From Rhodothermaceae bacterium (GTDB lineage Bacteria; Bacteroidota; Rhodothermia; Rhodothermales; Bin80), in contig VXSC01000011.1 in NCBI GenBank assembly GCA_009838195.1, forward strand, positions 146,815-210,814: a stretch of 64,000 nt of DNA. The letters run 5' to 3'. Shown here piece after piece: positions 28,540-38,021 of the stretch. The position numbers and the translations under genes are program-made. The notes beneath the pieces were generated by a model. It did no database searches. It had not been told where the DNA came from and worked only from the letters and a program-made list of their open reading frames with translations. The stretch's first letter is position 1, and every line of letters starts with the position of its first letter.

Positions 28540-29475
28540 CTATTTGGTCACAGGGATCGCCTCTTTTGGCATTTGAACCGAAAGGGTTGTAAAAAAGAGT
28601 AGATTAATCAGTCGGTTTACTAATGCCACAGCCACAAAGAGTGCAGCGATGTGCGGTTCGGAAACAGTCAACGCCCCCGCAATACCCACTGCAACTCCAG
28701 CGACAACAAGGTCCTGGTTCGGTATGAACGGTAGTCTGTAGACGACAATAGAAGTTGCAGCATATGTAAACCATGTCTCTAATGGAACTTCAGGCATTGC
28801 AAGATGCCACATGGTGATTTCCAGAACCTGCCTTACAAGTACACGGGCAACATGAAGCCCAAAAACAATTCGTGTTTCCTTCCACGGCATAGAGAAAAGC
28901 CATTTCCGGCGCGTAAACACAAGCACTAAAAGGATTAGCAGGGTACCGCCAATTCCACCAATAAGGACGGCTGCCTGTGTTTCTCCGATCAGATCGCGCA
29001 CATTCACCTGTCCCTCCAGGGCAAAAAAAGCAAGCAACAGTAGTGCAGTCAGTGTCGAGGCAACCGCGGAAACAATATTCATATCCCGAATACACTCCAT
29101 CAGCGACCGACTCGACATCGCGACATGATCCCGGGCCCAGGCGAAGATGTATACTTCGCCGGAGTACCCCAAAACATCTCTGTTCAGGATACGCTTTTTG
29201 ATAAAGGCCCGGATTGCAGGACCTGGACGGAAATCCCATACAACCCGGTAAGCCAAAAACTGTATCGTGGGCAAAAGGAAGTACAGTACGACCAGCAGCA
29301 CGTAGAACCCGGGATTCCTCGGCAGCGCCTGAAACACGCTGCGGAAATCATACTCGCGCAATTGCCACACCATGAACAAAACGATGCCAATGGTGAAACT
29401 TATCCGCGCAATGCGCAGAATACGTTTGCCTCGCCGCGTCGTGCTCAATTCTGTTAGACGTTCCTGTATCTTCAT
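28540..29475 (-). CDS. UPF0104/LPG-synthase-TM-like membrane protein
   Basis: A 311-residue protein with about eight predicted membrane spans. The layout of a cytoplasmic N-terminus, YRVVWDF after span 2, VYIFAWARDHV and a late polar YRLPFIPNQDLVVAGVAVG segment resembles the membrane portion of lysylphosphatidylglycerol synthases and AglD-like proteins (UPF0104). No catalytic synthase domain is attached. A role in flipping or handling a lipid-linked molecule is possible. It precedes the DUF3047 and RND genes on the same strand. Confidence 0.6.
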   Translation of the reverse strand: MKIQERLTELSTTRRGKRILRIARISFTIGIVLFMVWQLREYDFRSVFQALPRNPGFYVLLVVLYFLLPTIQFLAYRVVWDFRPGPAIRAFIKKRILNRDVLGYSGEVYIFAWARDHVAMSSRSLMECIRDMNIVSAVASTLTALLLLAFFALEGQVNVRDLIGETQAAVLIGGIGGTLLILLVLVFTRRKWLFSMPWKETRIVFGLHVARVLVRQVLEITMWHLAMPEVPLETWFTYAATSIVVYRLPFIPNQDLVVAGVAVGIAGALTVSEPHIAALFVAVALVNRLINLLFFTTLSVQMPKEAIPVTK

Positions 29476-29565
29476 GATCGAGGCGGTGACCTTTCCGTAG
29501 ATTGCCCGAATGAAGGTCTATATTGTATCTTTAGCAAAATCCTTTCTGTCACCTACGTCCTGGCT

Positions 29566-30003
29566 ATGATTCAGCAAAAACCCGGCCACTCATTTGAGTC
29601 TCTCAAGATTGGCGATTCGTATGACTTCCATCGCTTCATTAGTGAGGACGATGTCCTAACATTCGCCCAGATCACCGGAGACGACAACCCTCTCCATGTG
29701 GATGCTGAATATGCCAAAAACACCCGTTTTGGAGATCGTATTGTCCATGGCATATTCCTTCTAGGGCTCATCTCGAAGGTTCTTGGACGGGACTTTCCCG
29801 GCCCCGGTAGTGTGGCAGTATCTATTTCATGTCGGTTTCTGCGTCCTGTACGTGTCAACTCGGAAGTGCGTGTTTCGGTCAAGATTATTGAAAAATTAGA
29901 GCAGCGGCGCTATGCGAAGGTGGAAACCTTCGTATTCACTGATGCCAATAAAAAAGCTTTAGTTGGAGAAGCGACCATTATACCTCCGACGGATCCGGAA
30001 TGA
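29566..30003 (+). CDS. MaoC-like (R)-specific enoyl-CoA hydratase
   Basis: A 145-residue hot-dog-fold protein. The catalytic signature DDNPLH gives Asp39 and His44 with the five-residue spacing of PhaJ, followed by GDRIVHGIFLLGLISKVLG. It should hydrate (R)-enoyl-CoA, or act on related acyl thioesters. The 3' end overlaps recF by 26 bases on the opposite strand. It is divergent from the UPF0104-like gene with 90 bases between them. Confidence 0.86.
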   Translation: MIQQKPGHSFESLKIGDSYDFHRFISEDDVLTFAQITGDDNPLHVDAEYAKNTRFGDRIVHGIFLLGLISKVLGRDFPGPGSVAVSISCRFLRPVRVNSEVRVSVKIIEKLEQRRYAKVETFVFTDANKKALVGEATIIPPTDPE

Positions 30004-31123
30004 TTTCTCCGTGAAGAACTTGGATGCATTGGTTAGAAGCTCCCTTTTGCACAATCCGGGAGCGTATTCTATCGGCATCTGCAACGGTTACGATGCTCTG
30101 TCCCGTAGGTGCGTCCTGCAGCCAATCTAAAATCACGTCGGTCCGCTCCTGGTCCAGAGAATCAAATACGTCATCAAGTAACAGTATTGGCTTTTCTTCC
30201 AACCGGGAGTCCAGATAATAGTACTGCGCCAACTTGAGTGCAATAGCAAACGAACGGTGTTGACCGGTTGAGGCAAAGCGCCGCACCAGCTGCCCATTCA
30301 GCTTAAAAACTAGTTCGTCGCGGTGAGGGCCAACGGTGGTTCGCCCCAATTCTCTGTCACGACTGGCCGCTTCCCCAAGCGCAGATATAAGTGCCTTCTC
30401 TGCCTCTTCAGCAGACGAATGTTTCTCTTCTGGAATGGGACCCTGATAAGTAATCGCCGGTTCTTCAATCGCCTCTCCGAGCTGTTGCCATGCACGTTTA
30501 AGTTCTTCGCTGAACTTTTGAAGAAAGGCGGCACGCAGGGCAACAATTCGTCCTCCGATCCTGGCCAGAACGGCATTGAGCGGTTTAATCATGTCCATGT
30601 CCAACGGATTCATACGATTGCGGACCAAGTATTCATTGCGCTGTCTCAGAGCACGACGGTATCCGATGAGATCTTCCAGATGAGCCGGTCTCGCCTGACT
30701 AAGCATGCTGTTCAGAAATTTTCGACGCTCCTCCGGCCCGCCATACGTCAGGTTCTGATCACTGGGTGCAAATAGAACGATCGGAACAACCCCAACAATA
30801 TCCGCTAGTCGATCAAGTGGAGCACCGTTGATAAACATGCGCTTCCCTTGTCGTACAGCAAATGCAATCCGTATTTCCACTTCCCGCCGCAGGGACCCCT
30901 CAAATTTGCCCTCGACCTCAAAAAATGGTTGGCTACGCTGAAGCACGTAGCGATCTACACTAGTTAGAAAACTCTTGGAAAGACAGAGGTAGTGAATCGC
31001 CTCCAGGATATTGGTCTTGCCGGCGCCGTTTGGTCCGTACAGCAGGTTTATCCCAGGCGCCAATGTCAACGTCGTGTCAGCATGCGCCCGCATACCTCGA
31101 AGACAGAGTGAGCGCAGGATCAT
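29978..31123 (-). CDS. recF: DNA replication and repair protein RecF
   Basis: A 381-residue SMC-like ATPase that loads RecA at gaps. Walker A is GPNGAGKT (30-37); the ABC-type signature and Walker B appear near the C-terminus (PILLLDDVFDSLD, then a D-loop). The length is normal. It is not next to dnaN, as it is in many bacteria, but about 27 kb from it in this window and convergent with the MaoC gene. Its ATG at 31123 is divergent from murQ, 104 bases away. Confidence 0.94.
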   Translation of the reverse strand: MILRSLCLRGMRAHADTTLTLAPGINLLYGPNGAGKTNILEAIHYLCLSKSFLTSVDRYVLQRSQPFFEVEGKFEGSLRREVEIRIAFAVRQGKRMFINGAPLDRLADIVGVVPIVLFAPSDQNLTYGGPEERRKFLNSMLSQARPAHLEDLIGYRRALRQRNEYLVRNRMNPLDMDMIKPLNAVLARIGGRIVALRAAFLQKFSEELKRAWQQLGEAIEEPAITYQGPIPEEKHSSAEEAEKALISALGEAASRDRELGRTTVGPHRDELVFKLNGQLVRRFASTGQHRSFAIALKLAQYYYLDSRLEEKPILLLDDVFDSLDQERTDVILDWLQDAPTGQSIVTVADADRIRSRIVQKGASNQCIQVLHGEIIPDPSEV

Positions 31124-31227
31124 TGCATCAGGTATATAATTCCCTTACGCAATCTTGGTATATTCGTTCGCATGTTGGTTCATTTACACGACCAAAGCGT
31201 ATACCAGCCTTTTACTCCCATCCATCA

Positions 31228-32142
31228 ATGACGGCACCTCCGCCTCTGTTCGAAGAGCTTCAAAGCCTAGTTACCGAACAGCGCAATCCGCGCTCAATGA
31301 ATATTGACAACGCATCCGTAGAGGAAATCCTCACGATTATCAATACGGAGGACCATCTTGTCCCCCAAGCCGTGAAGGAACAACTCCCCTATATTGCAAA
31401 AGCGGTGGAAATTGTAACGACAGCACTGGAAGGCGGTGGACGCCTGATATATATTGGCGCGGGCACCAGTGGGCGTCTCGGAATTCTGGATGCATCCGAA
31501 TGCCCCCCTACGTTTGGGTCTTCTCCCGAAGATATTCAGGGGATTATTGCCGGCGGAAAGGAAGCTGTTTTCCGATCGCAGGAGGGCGCCGAAGATGTAG
31601 CCTCCGATGGCGCAGAGGCCCTTCGCGAAAGAGGATTGCATGCAAATGATGTGGTTTGTGGTATCGCGGCGAGCCGACGTACTCCTTTTGTGATAGGAGC
31701 AATGGCTGAAGCCCGCAAAACGGGATGCAAGACGCTCTTCATCACCTGCAATCCCCGTTCCACATTTGATCTAGATGTGGATGTAGCTATTTGTGTCGTT
31801 GTAGGCCCGGAAGTCATCATGGGATCAACTCGCATGAAGAGCGGAACTGCCCAGAAACTGGTCCTGAACATGATCACAACTGCTTCTATGATTCGCTTGG
31901 GGAAAGTCTATCAGAATATGATGGTTGATCTGCAGATGACCGCCGAAAAGCTGACCCAAAGATCCCGTCGCACGGTCATGACCGTTACCGGACTGAACTA
32001 TGAGGAGGCAACGAAAGCGCTTAAAGCTGCCGACGGTCATGTGAAAACAGCTCTGGTCATGATTCTCGGTGATGTTTCGAAAGAGGAGGCCTTGGAAAGA
32101 TTAGAAAAATCGAATGGATTTGTGCGAGGTGCTCTGGAGTAG
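31228..32142 (+). CDS. murQ: N-acetylmuramic acid 6-phosphate etherase
   Basis: A SIS-domain protein that cleaves the lactyl ether of MurNAc-6-phosphate in peptidoglycan recycling. The frame is open from 31030, overlapping recF, but homology starts at MTAPPPLFEELQSL, so the ATG at 31228 is chosen (304 aa, the normal size). Motifs: RLIYIGAGTSGRLGILDASE for the phosphosugar site, PPTFG, CGIAASRRTPFV and GSTRMKSGTAQKLVLN. It is cytoplasmic. It ends 36 bases before a parS site and 72 bases before mfd. Confidence 0.95.
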   Translation: MTAPPPLFEELQSLVTEQRNPRSMNIDNASVEEILTIINTEDHLVPQAVKEQLPYIAKAVEIVTTALEGGGRLIYIGAGTSGRLGILDASECPPTFGSSPEDIQGIIAGGKEAVFRSQEGAEDVASDGAEALRERGLHANDVVCGIAASRRTPFVIGAMAEARKTGCKTLFITCNPRSTFDLDVDVAICVVVGPEVIMGSTRMKSGTAQKLVLNMITTASMIRLGKVYQNMMVDLQMTAEKLTQRSRRTVMTVTGLNYEEATKALKAADGHVKTALVMILGDVSKEEALERLEKSNGFVRGALE

Positions 32143-32177
32143 CCTTTATTGAATCCAAAAATCGTTTGGCGGCGCAA

Positions 32178-32193
32178 TGTTTCACGTGAAACA
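32178..32193. other. parS chromosome-partition site 1
   Basis: A perfect 16-base palindrome TGTTTCACGTGAAACA, identical to the bacterial ParB-binding consensus. It lies in the short gap between murQ and mfd. Together with the preceding A it also spells a six-codon frame MFHVKH followed by TAG. The ParA/ParB genes are not in the window. Confidence 0.93.
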
Positions 32194-32213
32194 CTAGAAA
32201 GTTCGCTTTTGGT

Positions 32214-35200
32214 TTGGCTGATAATCCGTTACAACGACTGTCTTCCCGATTCTCTGGGGTTTCTTCTTTTCAGGCGTTTTACACATGGTGTACACAGGCC
32301 AGAGGAGCTCACGTGTGCCTTTTACGAGATGCCCCTGGATCATTACCTGCATTTTTGCTCCAGCACGCCTGGAAATCTGGACGCTCCCTGGCTTGCATTC
32401 TGCCAGAATCAGAAGATGCACGCCTGCTGCACGGTGATTTGACGGAACTAGGCCTACCAAGCCTCTTGTTTCCCCCGTTCGGATCCACACCGTACGATGA
32501 CGAGCAGGTTGAAGATTCGGCTCCCATGGTCCGGCGGCATGATGTGCTGCAACAGCTTGATATGCACGAGCAGACTGTGGTGGTTGCCGGCCTACAGGCG
32601 GTCCTGGAGCGGATGCCTGCACCGGAAAAAACGCTGGCGGAGTCCGTTACCGTGCGTGTACAGGACCATACTCCACCAGATCAACTCGTTGACCTGCTTG
32701 CTGAAAAAGGGTTTATCCCCGTCTCCTTCGTGCAGGAAGCCGGTGAATTCGCATGGCGGGGCGGGATTGTCGACGTATTCCCGTTTTCCGGAGGACTGCC
32801 TCTGCGCCTCGAGTTCTTCGGCAATGAGCTTGAGTCGATCCGGGAATTTGATGCCGTCAGTCAACGGTCTGTCAGCCGCCTGAGTAGCGCCCGGCTGGTC
32901 CCCCAACCGATCCACGCCTCCAGGGGGACTCCCTGGGTTTCTCTGCTGGATTCAATCACCGATGATACCCTCCTGGTTCTTTTTGAAGAACCCCGACTGA
33001 AGGAAATCGCCGATGCCGTGTGGCAGGATATTCGCAAGCGATACAAATCAAAAGCCCAATCCGGGGCGGAATGTCCGGTTCCAGAATCACGATATCTAAC
33101 ACCGGATGTATTCACTTGCGGCTATGCATCAAAGCCCCAGATTCATGTTCATGCATCGGATTCAAGTCCTGAAACCGTGATCCAGGTCGGTGCTCGTCCG
33201 CAGCCCTCCTTTGGCGGCCATATGGATCTCGTTCGCTTGGACTTGACAGAGCCTAGCCGGAAGCACACCCACATCATCTGTGATAGCTCCGCCCAGCAAA
33301 AGCGTTTAGAATCGTTGCTGGACGAGCTGCAGGACTCTGACAAGTTGACCTTTCTGGTCGCATCACTTCACAGCGGATTTACGCTGCCAGACATTGGCCT
33401 GGCAGTCTACACCGATCACGAAATATTCGGCCGGTATTTCCGTCCACGCACTCGAAAAGCCTCCCGTACGGGCGGGCTTCGCCTCCAGGAACTGCAAAAT
33501 CTTAAACCCGGGGACTTTGTTGTGCACAAGGAATTTGGAATCGGTAAGTTCGCGGGGCTTAAAGTGATCACGGTCAAAGGGCGCAGCCAGGAGGCCGTGC
33601 GGCTCATTTACGCGCGTGACGATGTCGTATTCGTGAATGTGAACGCTCTGTACAAGCTCAGCAAATATGCGGGAAAAGACGGCCAAGTCCCTTCACTGAC
33701 CCGATTAGGATCAGGACAATGGGAACGCACCAAAAGCAGGGCAAAAAAGCGGATTAAGGATATTGCACGGAGATTGATCAACCTCTATGCCCAGCGCAAA
33801 TCTTCCGAGGGGTATACTTTTTCGCCGGATTCGATTTGGCAAAAAGAGCTGGAAGCTTCTTTTCCGTGGCAGGATACACCCGATCAGTATGAAGCATCGG
33901 AGGCGGTCAAACGTGACATGGAATCTGCGACCCCGATGGATCGCCTGGTTTGTGGGGATGTTGGCTTTGGAAAGACGGAGGTAGCGGTTCGGGCTGCGTT
34001 TAAAGCCGTTCAGGATGGGAAACAGGTTGCATTGCTTGTCCCCACGACAGTTCTGGCTCGGCAGCACTACCTCACGTTTCGTAAACGCCTGGAGCAGTTT
34101 CCCGTACGGGTCGACGTGCTCTCACGCCGTGTCAAGGGTGTAGCCGCCCGAAAACTGCTTGCTGATGTGAGCCAGGGAAAAGTAGATGTTCTTGTTGGCA
34201 CCCATCGACTGGTTTCCAAGGATGTCTCCTTTTCAGATCTGGGGCTTCTGATCATAGACGAGGAGCAGCGGTTCGGGGTTCGAATCAAGGAAAAGCTGCG
34301 CGAACTGCGCGTCAATGTGGATACGCTGACCTTGACCGCGACTCCAATCCCCCGTACGCTGCAATTTTCTCTCATCGGTGCGCGTGACCTTTCTATCATC
34401 AATACTGCACCACCAAACCGGCAACCCATCCACACGCAAATTCATTCCTCCGACTGGGCACTGATCAGTGATGCGATTCTTTATGAAGTTAACCGCGGAG
34501 GGCAGGTCTTCTTTATTCACAACCGTGTGGCTTCCATTGGAGACAAGCTGATCAAGCTGCAGGACCTTGTCCCTGGTGTCCGCTTTCGCATTGGTCACGG
34601 TCAAATGCCCGGCGCAGAGCTTGAGCAGGTTATGACCGACTTTGTTGATCACAAGTTTGATGTCCTGTTATGCACTTCCATCGTGGAGAATGGGCTTGAT
34701 ATCGCAAATGCCAACACCATTATTGTTGATCGGGCACACTTATTTGGCCTGGCAGAGATTCATCAGTTGCGTGGGCGGGTCGGTCGAAGTGATCGCAAAG
34801 CATTTTGTTATCTGCTGGTCCCTTCCATTCATGCTCTGAGCCGGGATGCTCGGCAGCGCCTGCAGGCCGTTGAGCAATTCAGTGACCTTGGGAGTGGATT
34901 CCATCTTGCCATGAGGGATCTGGATATCCGGGGCGCGGGAAACATTCTCGGTGGGGAGCAAAGCGGTTTTATTGCAGACCTTGGGCTCAGTACGTATTAC
35001 CAGATGCTGGATGAGGCTGTTAGAGAGCTGCGCAATGAGGATTTTCCCGAACTCTTCAAGGATGTTGACCTCCCGCTGCCGGAAGATACCCTTGTCGATC
35101 TTGAGGTGAATGCCTCCCTTCCCAAACCCTATGTGTCCAATGACCTCGAACGCCTGGCCCTCTATCGCAGGATTGGAGAAGCTACAGAGCAATCTGCACT

Positions 35201-35588
35201 TGACGAATTAGAAGCGGAGCTCCGTGACCGGTTTGGCCCACTTCCAATCCCGGCTTCTCAACTGTTTCTGGGAGCCGGTATGCGACTGATTGGGCAAACC
35301 CTGCGTCTTCCCCGGATCTCATACCGAAACCAGCGGCTATTTTTGCGCTTGCCGGACAGCCACGAGGATCAACAATTCTACCTAGAACAGTTTGATTCAT
35401 TTTTAGGAGCGCTCGACGCGCTCCCGAATCAGTACGTTCTCAAAGAATCAAAGGCGGGTAAGATGCGCGCTATTGTGCAGGATGTTCCGTCGGTGGAGGC
35501 GGCTTATGAGATTCTTTGCCAGATAGCAGCGGAGCAGACCTCACCTGAACCAGAAACCGGGAAGAACCCGACACCGGTATCTGTTTGA
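32214..35588 (+). CDS. mfd: Transcription-repair coupling factor Mfd
   Basis: An 1124-residue SF2 translocase that removes stalled RNA polymerase and recruits UvrA. Start is TTG at 32214; the frame closes upstream at 32189 with no ATG or GTG between. Domains: UvrB-like N-terminal module (1-330), RNA-polymerase-interacting domain (about 420-490; LKPGDFVVHKEFGIGKFAGL), helicase lobes with Walker A GDVGFGKTE near 580 and DEEQ near 680, the RG/TRG region (GRVGRSDRKAFCYLL), and the C-terminal TRCF domain. The last 119 bases overlap the 3' end of rsmG on the other strand. Confidence 0.96.
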   Translation: MADNPLQRLSSRFSGVSSFQAFYTWCTQARGAHVCLLRDAPGSLPAFLLQHAWKSGRSLACILPESEDARLLHGDLTELGLPSLLFPPFGSTPYDDEQVEDSAPMVRRHDVLQQLDMHEQTVVVAGLQAVLERMPAPEKTLAESVTVRVQDHTPPDQLVDLLAEKGFIPVSFVQEAGEFAWRGGIVDVFPFSGGLPLRLEFFGNELESIREFDAVSQRSVSRLSSARLVPQPIHASRGTPWVSLLDSITDDTLLVLFEEPRLKEIADAVWQDIRKRYKSKAQSGAECPVPESRYLTPDVFTCGYASKPQIHVHASDSSPETVIQVGARPQPSFGGHMDLVRLDLTEPSRKHTHIICDSSAQQKRLESLLDELQDSDKLTFLVASLHSGFTLPDIGLAVYTDHEIFGRYFRPRTRKASRTGGLRLQELQNLKPGDFVVHKEFGIGKFAGLKVITVKGRSQEAVRLIYARDDVVFVNVNALYKLSKYAGKDGQVPSLTRLGSGQWERTKSRAKKRIKDIARRLINLYAQRKSSEGYTFSPDSIWQKELEASFPWQDTPDQYEASEAVKRDMESATPMDRLVCGDVGFGKTEVAVRAAFKAVQDGKQVALLVPTTVLARQHYLTFRKRLEQFPVRVDVLSRRVKGVAARKLLADVSQGKVDVLVGTHRLVSKDVSFSDLGLLIIDEEQRFGVRIKEKLRELRVNVDTLTLTATPIPRTLQFSLIGARDLSIINTAPPNRQPIHTQIHSSDWALISDAILYEVNRGGQVFFIHNRVASIGDKLIKLQDLVPGVRFRIGHGQMPGAELEQVMTDFVDHKFDVLLCTSIVENGLDIANANTIIVDRAHLFGLAEIHQLRGRVGRSDRKAFCYLLVPSIHALSRDARQRLQAVEQFSDLGSGFHLAMRDLDIRGAGNILGGEQSGFIADLGLSTYYQMLDEAVRELRNEDFPELFKDVDLPLPEDTLVDLEVNASLPKPYVSNDLERLALYRRIGEATEQSALDELEAELRDRFGPLPIPASQLFLGAGMRLIGQTLRLPRISYRNQRLFLRLPDSHEDQQFYLEQFDSFLGALDALPNQYVLKESKAGKMRAIVQDVPSVEAAYEILCQIAAEQTSPEPETGKNPTPVSV

Positions 35589-36126
35589 TTTGAATCGCCG
35601 GGAAACCCGTTACCAGTTCCCTTTGCTCAGCTCTCAAGTCACCCCCTTTGAGACAATAGAGGACTCCTTCCGATGTCGCAACACGCGTGTGCCACTGCCA
35701 CAGGGTGCGAAGTGGGGCGGTCGCTCGCGACACGCTGCATTGGATCTCAAAGGGAAACTCCTCTGCCCGGCCATGCCACGGATATAAATTCAGCAGATCC
35801 AGCTCCCGCTTGAATGCCGTGACCGCGTGAATTTTTTTCTGAGCGGCATCAACTGCATACACCTTCACATCTGGAAGCATAACTGCCATGGGGATCGCGG
35901 GCAACCCTGCCCCCGTGCCCCAGTCTGCAAGCGAAGATCCCGCGGTAAATGGCTGCTCTACAAAGGCCAGACACTCCTGAATATGTTCAATAAATCCTTC
36001 CGCTGTCGTGCGCCTCGAGAGCAAGTTCAACCGCTTGTTGTAGCTCTGCAGGAGATTGGCGTAGGCTCGAAGCTTTTCCCGCTGCCAAGGTCGGATTGAT
36101 AGCGGGAAATGTTTCACGTGAAACAT
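35470..36126 (-). CDS. rsmG: 16S rRNA m7G527 methyltransferase RsmG
   Basis: A 218-residue SAM-dependent methyltransferase of the GidB family. Motifs: NKRLNLLSR early, the SAM-binding LADWGTGAGLPAIPMAV (about 66-82), VYAVDAAQKKIHAV, and SVSRATAPL for the catalytic region. The start codon and first six residues (MFHVKH) are encoded by a parS palindrome. The C-terminal 40 residues overlap mfd antisense; a Pro-rich tail (KPPPPTEHPAQ) follows the conserved domain. It is 19 bases downstream of mnmG, as in many bacteria. Confidence 0.94.
   Translation of the reverse strand: MFHVKHFPLSIRPWQREKLRAYANLLQSYNKRLNLLSRRTTAEGFIEHIQECLAFVEQPFTAGSSLADWGTGAGLPAIPMAVMLPDVKVYAVDAAQKKIHAVTAFKRELDLLNLYPWHGRAEEFPFEIQCSVSRATAPLRTLWQWHTRVATSEGVLYCLKGGDLRAEQRELVTGFPAIQIKQIPVSGSSRFLVQVRSAPLLSGKESHKPPPPTEHPAQ
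36110..36125. other. parS chromosome-partition site 2, inside the rsmG start
   Basis: A second perfect TGTTTCACGTGAAACA palindrome, 3.9 kb from the first. With one flanking base it contains the rsmG ATG and codes for MFHVKH, so the site constrains both the protein start and ParB binding. Confidence 0.93.
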
Positions 36127-36145
36127 TGTTTTTGTCTACTCTCTC

Positions 36146-38014
36146 TCAGCGCTCCAAGAGCACCATCAAAACGGCAATATCCGCTGGACTTACGCCGCTG
36201 ATTCTCGAAGCCTGTCCGAGCGTTTCGGGTTGGATTTTGCTTAATTTTTCTCGGGCTTCCATGGTAATATTATTGACTTCAGCAAAGTTGAAGCTTCGGG
36301 GAATTTGCCGGCTCTCCATCGCAATCATCTTTTTTGCTTCTTCCTCCTGCCTTGCTACATATCCGGCATATTTGATCGAGATTTCCGCAAGTTGTTCGAC
36401 CGGTTCCATTCCTGGAGCTGGGTCCACGATCTGACTGGCAATCCCGGCCGCCTCCAACAGATCCTTCAGGCCCACCTCTGGACGCCGTACGACCTGAATG
36501 GCCTTGATCGGCTCATTAATTGGAGTAGTTCCAGCTTCTTTCAAATAATAATTACATGATTCAGGGTGAATTGTATGCTCTGATAACCTCGCAATTATCG
36601 CTTTTACCGCTTCCTGACGCACTCGCATTCGCTGATAGCGGGCTTCGGATACCAGCCCGAGGCGTTGTCCCAGAGGGGTGAGTCGCTCGTCTGCGTTATC
36701 CTGACGAAGCAGCATACGATGTTCTGCTCTGGACGTGAACATCCGATACGGCTCCTCCGTCCCTTTGGCAATCAGGTCATCAATCAGGACCCCGATGTAT
36801 GCCTCCGAGCGGCGAAGAATCACCGGACTTTCTGCGCCAAGCCCGCGGACCGCATTGATCCCTGCCATGAGCCCCTGCGCGGCCGCTTCCTCATACCCGG
36901 TCGTGCCGTTGATCTGTCCTGCAAAAAACAACCCCCGAACCCTCTTCGTCTCTAGGGAATACTGAAGCTGATGCGGCGGAAAATAGTCATACTCAATCGC
37001 ATACCCTGGGCGCAGCATATGGACATGCTGCAACCCTGGCGCCTTGCGCAGGGCCTCTTCCTGGATTTCTTCCGGCAAACTCGTCGAAAATCCGTTTACG
37101 TACACCTCTGTTGTTCGTCGACCTTCCGGCTCCAGAAAAAGCTGGTGACGCTCCTTTGCGGCAAATCGATCAATCTTGTCTTCTATGGAAGGACAGTATC
37201 TCGGGCCCGCACCCTCGATCCGTCCCGCAAACATTGGGCTTTGCTCAAATCCCTTTCGCAGGACTGCATGCACCTCTGGATTGGTCCAGGTGAGATGACA
37301 GCTGAGTTGATCCTTGGTCAATTCATCGGTCATAAAGGAGAAGGGGCTTGGATTTTCATCTCCCGGCTGCTCTGTTGTTGCAGCATAGTCAATCGTAGTT
37401 CCATCTACACGTGGTGGCGTACCTGTCTTCAGTCGGCCACTTTCAAACCCTAATTCATGCAATTGGCCGGTCAGACCGGTGCTTTGCCGCTCCCCCATAC
37501 GCCCACCCCCAAACTGACGCTCCCCAACATGAATCAACCCGTTCATGAACGTACCGTTTGTGAGGATCACGGCCTTCGCGCCATAGGTGCGACCCAGTCG
37601 AGTCCGTACTCCACAAATCCGGCCATGGTCCACCTCAAGGGCCGTCACCATGTCGGCACGCATGTAGAGTCCCGGGATGTTTTCCAAGGCTTCCCGTACA
37701 AAGGTTGCATACTCGATCCGGTCTGATTGTGCACGGGGTCCCCATACTGCCGGCCCTTTCCGGCGATTCAGCATCCTGAACTGAATACCGGCCGCGTCTG
37801 CTGCAGAGCCCATGATGCCTCCCAGCGCATCAATCTCACGCACAATGTGCCCCTTGCCAATCCCGCCAATTGCTGGATTGCAGGACATCCGGCCAATCGC
37901 TTCTAGGCTCATAGTGATCAGAAGTGTACGAGCACCCATACGAGCAGTGGCTGCTGCCGCCTCTGTCCCTGCGTGCCCGCCACCAACCACAATAACGTCA
38001 AAGCTTGAGTCCAT
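36146..38014 (-). CDS. mnmG: tRNA uridine-5-carboxymethylaminomethyl enzyme MnmG (GidA)
   Basis: The FAD-dependent partner of MnmE that modifies U34 in tRNAs. The frame is open from 38083, but the family starts at [20 protein letters not shown], hence the ATG at 38014 (622 aa). FAD Rossmann motif [10 protein letters not shown] (10-19), [23 protein letters not shown], the TGTPPRVDG motif and the C-terminal helical domain for MnmE binding ([14 protein letters not shown]) are all present. It is 7 bases after mnmE. Confidence 0.96.
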   Translation of the reverse strand: MDSSFDVIVVGGGHAGTEAAAATARMGARTLLITMSLEAIGRMSCNPAIGGIGKGHIVREIDALGGIMGSAADAAGIQFRMLNRRKGPAVWGPRAQSDRIEYATFVREALENIPGLYMRADMVTALEVDHGRICGVRTRLGRTYGAKAVILTNGTFMNGLIHVGERQFGGGRMGERQSTGLTGQLHELGFESGRLKTGTPPRVDGTTIDYAATTEQPGDENPSPFSFMTDELTKDQLSCHLTWTNPEVHAVLRKGFEQSPMFAGRIEGAGPRYCPSIEDKIDRFAAKERHQLFLEPEGRRTTEVYVNGFSTSLPEEIQEEALRKAPGLQHVHMLRPGYAIEYDYFPPHQLQYSLETKRVRGLFFAGQINGTTGYEEAAAQGLMAGINAVRGLGAESPVILRRSEAYIGVLIDDLIAKGTEEPYRMFTSRAEHRMLLRQDNADERLTPLGQRLGLVSEARYQRMRVRQEAVKAIIARLSEHTIHPESCNYYLKEAGTTPINEPIKAIQVVRRPEVGLKDLLEAAGIASQIVDPAPGMEPVEQLAEISIKYAGYVARQEEEAKKMIAMESRQIPRSFNFAEVNNITMEAREKLSKIQPETLGQASRISGVSPADIAVLMVLLER

Positions 38015-38021
38015 CTCTGTA

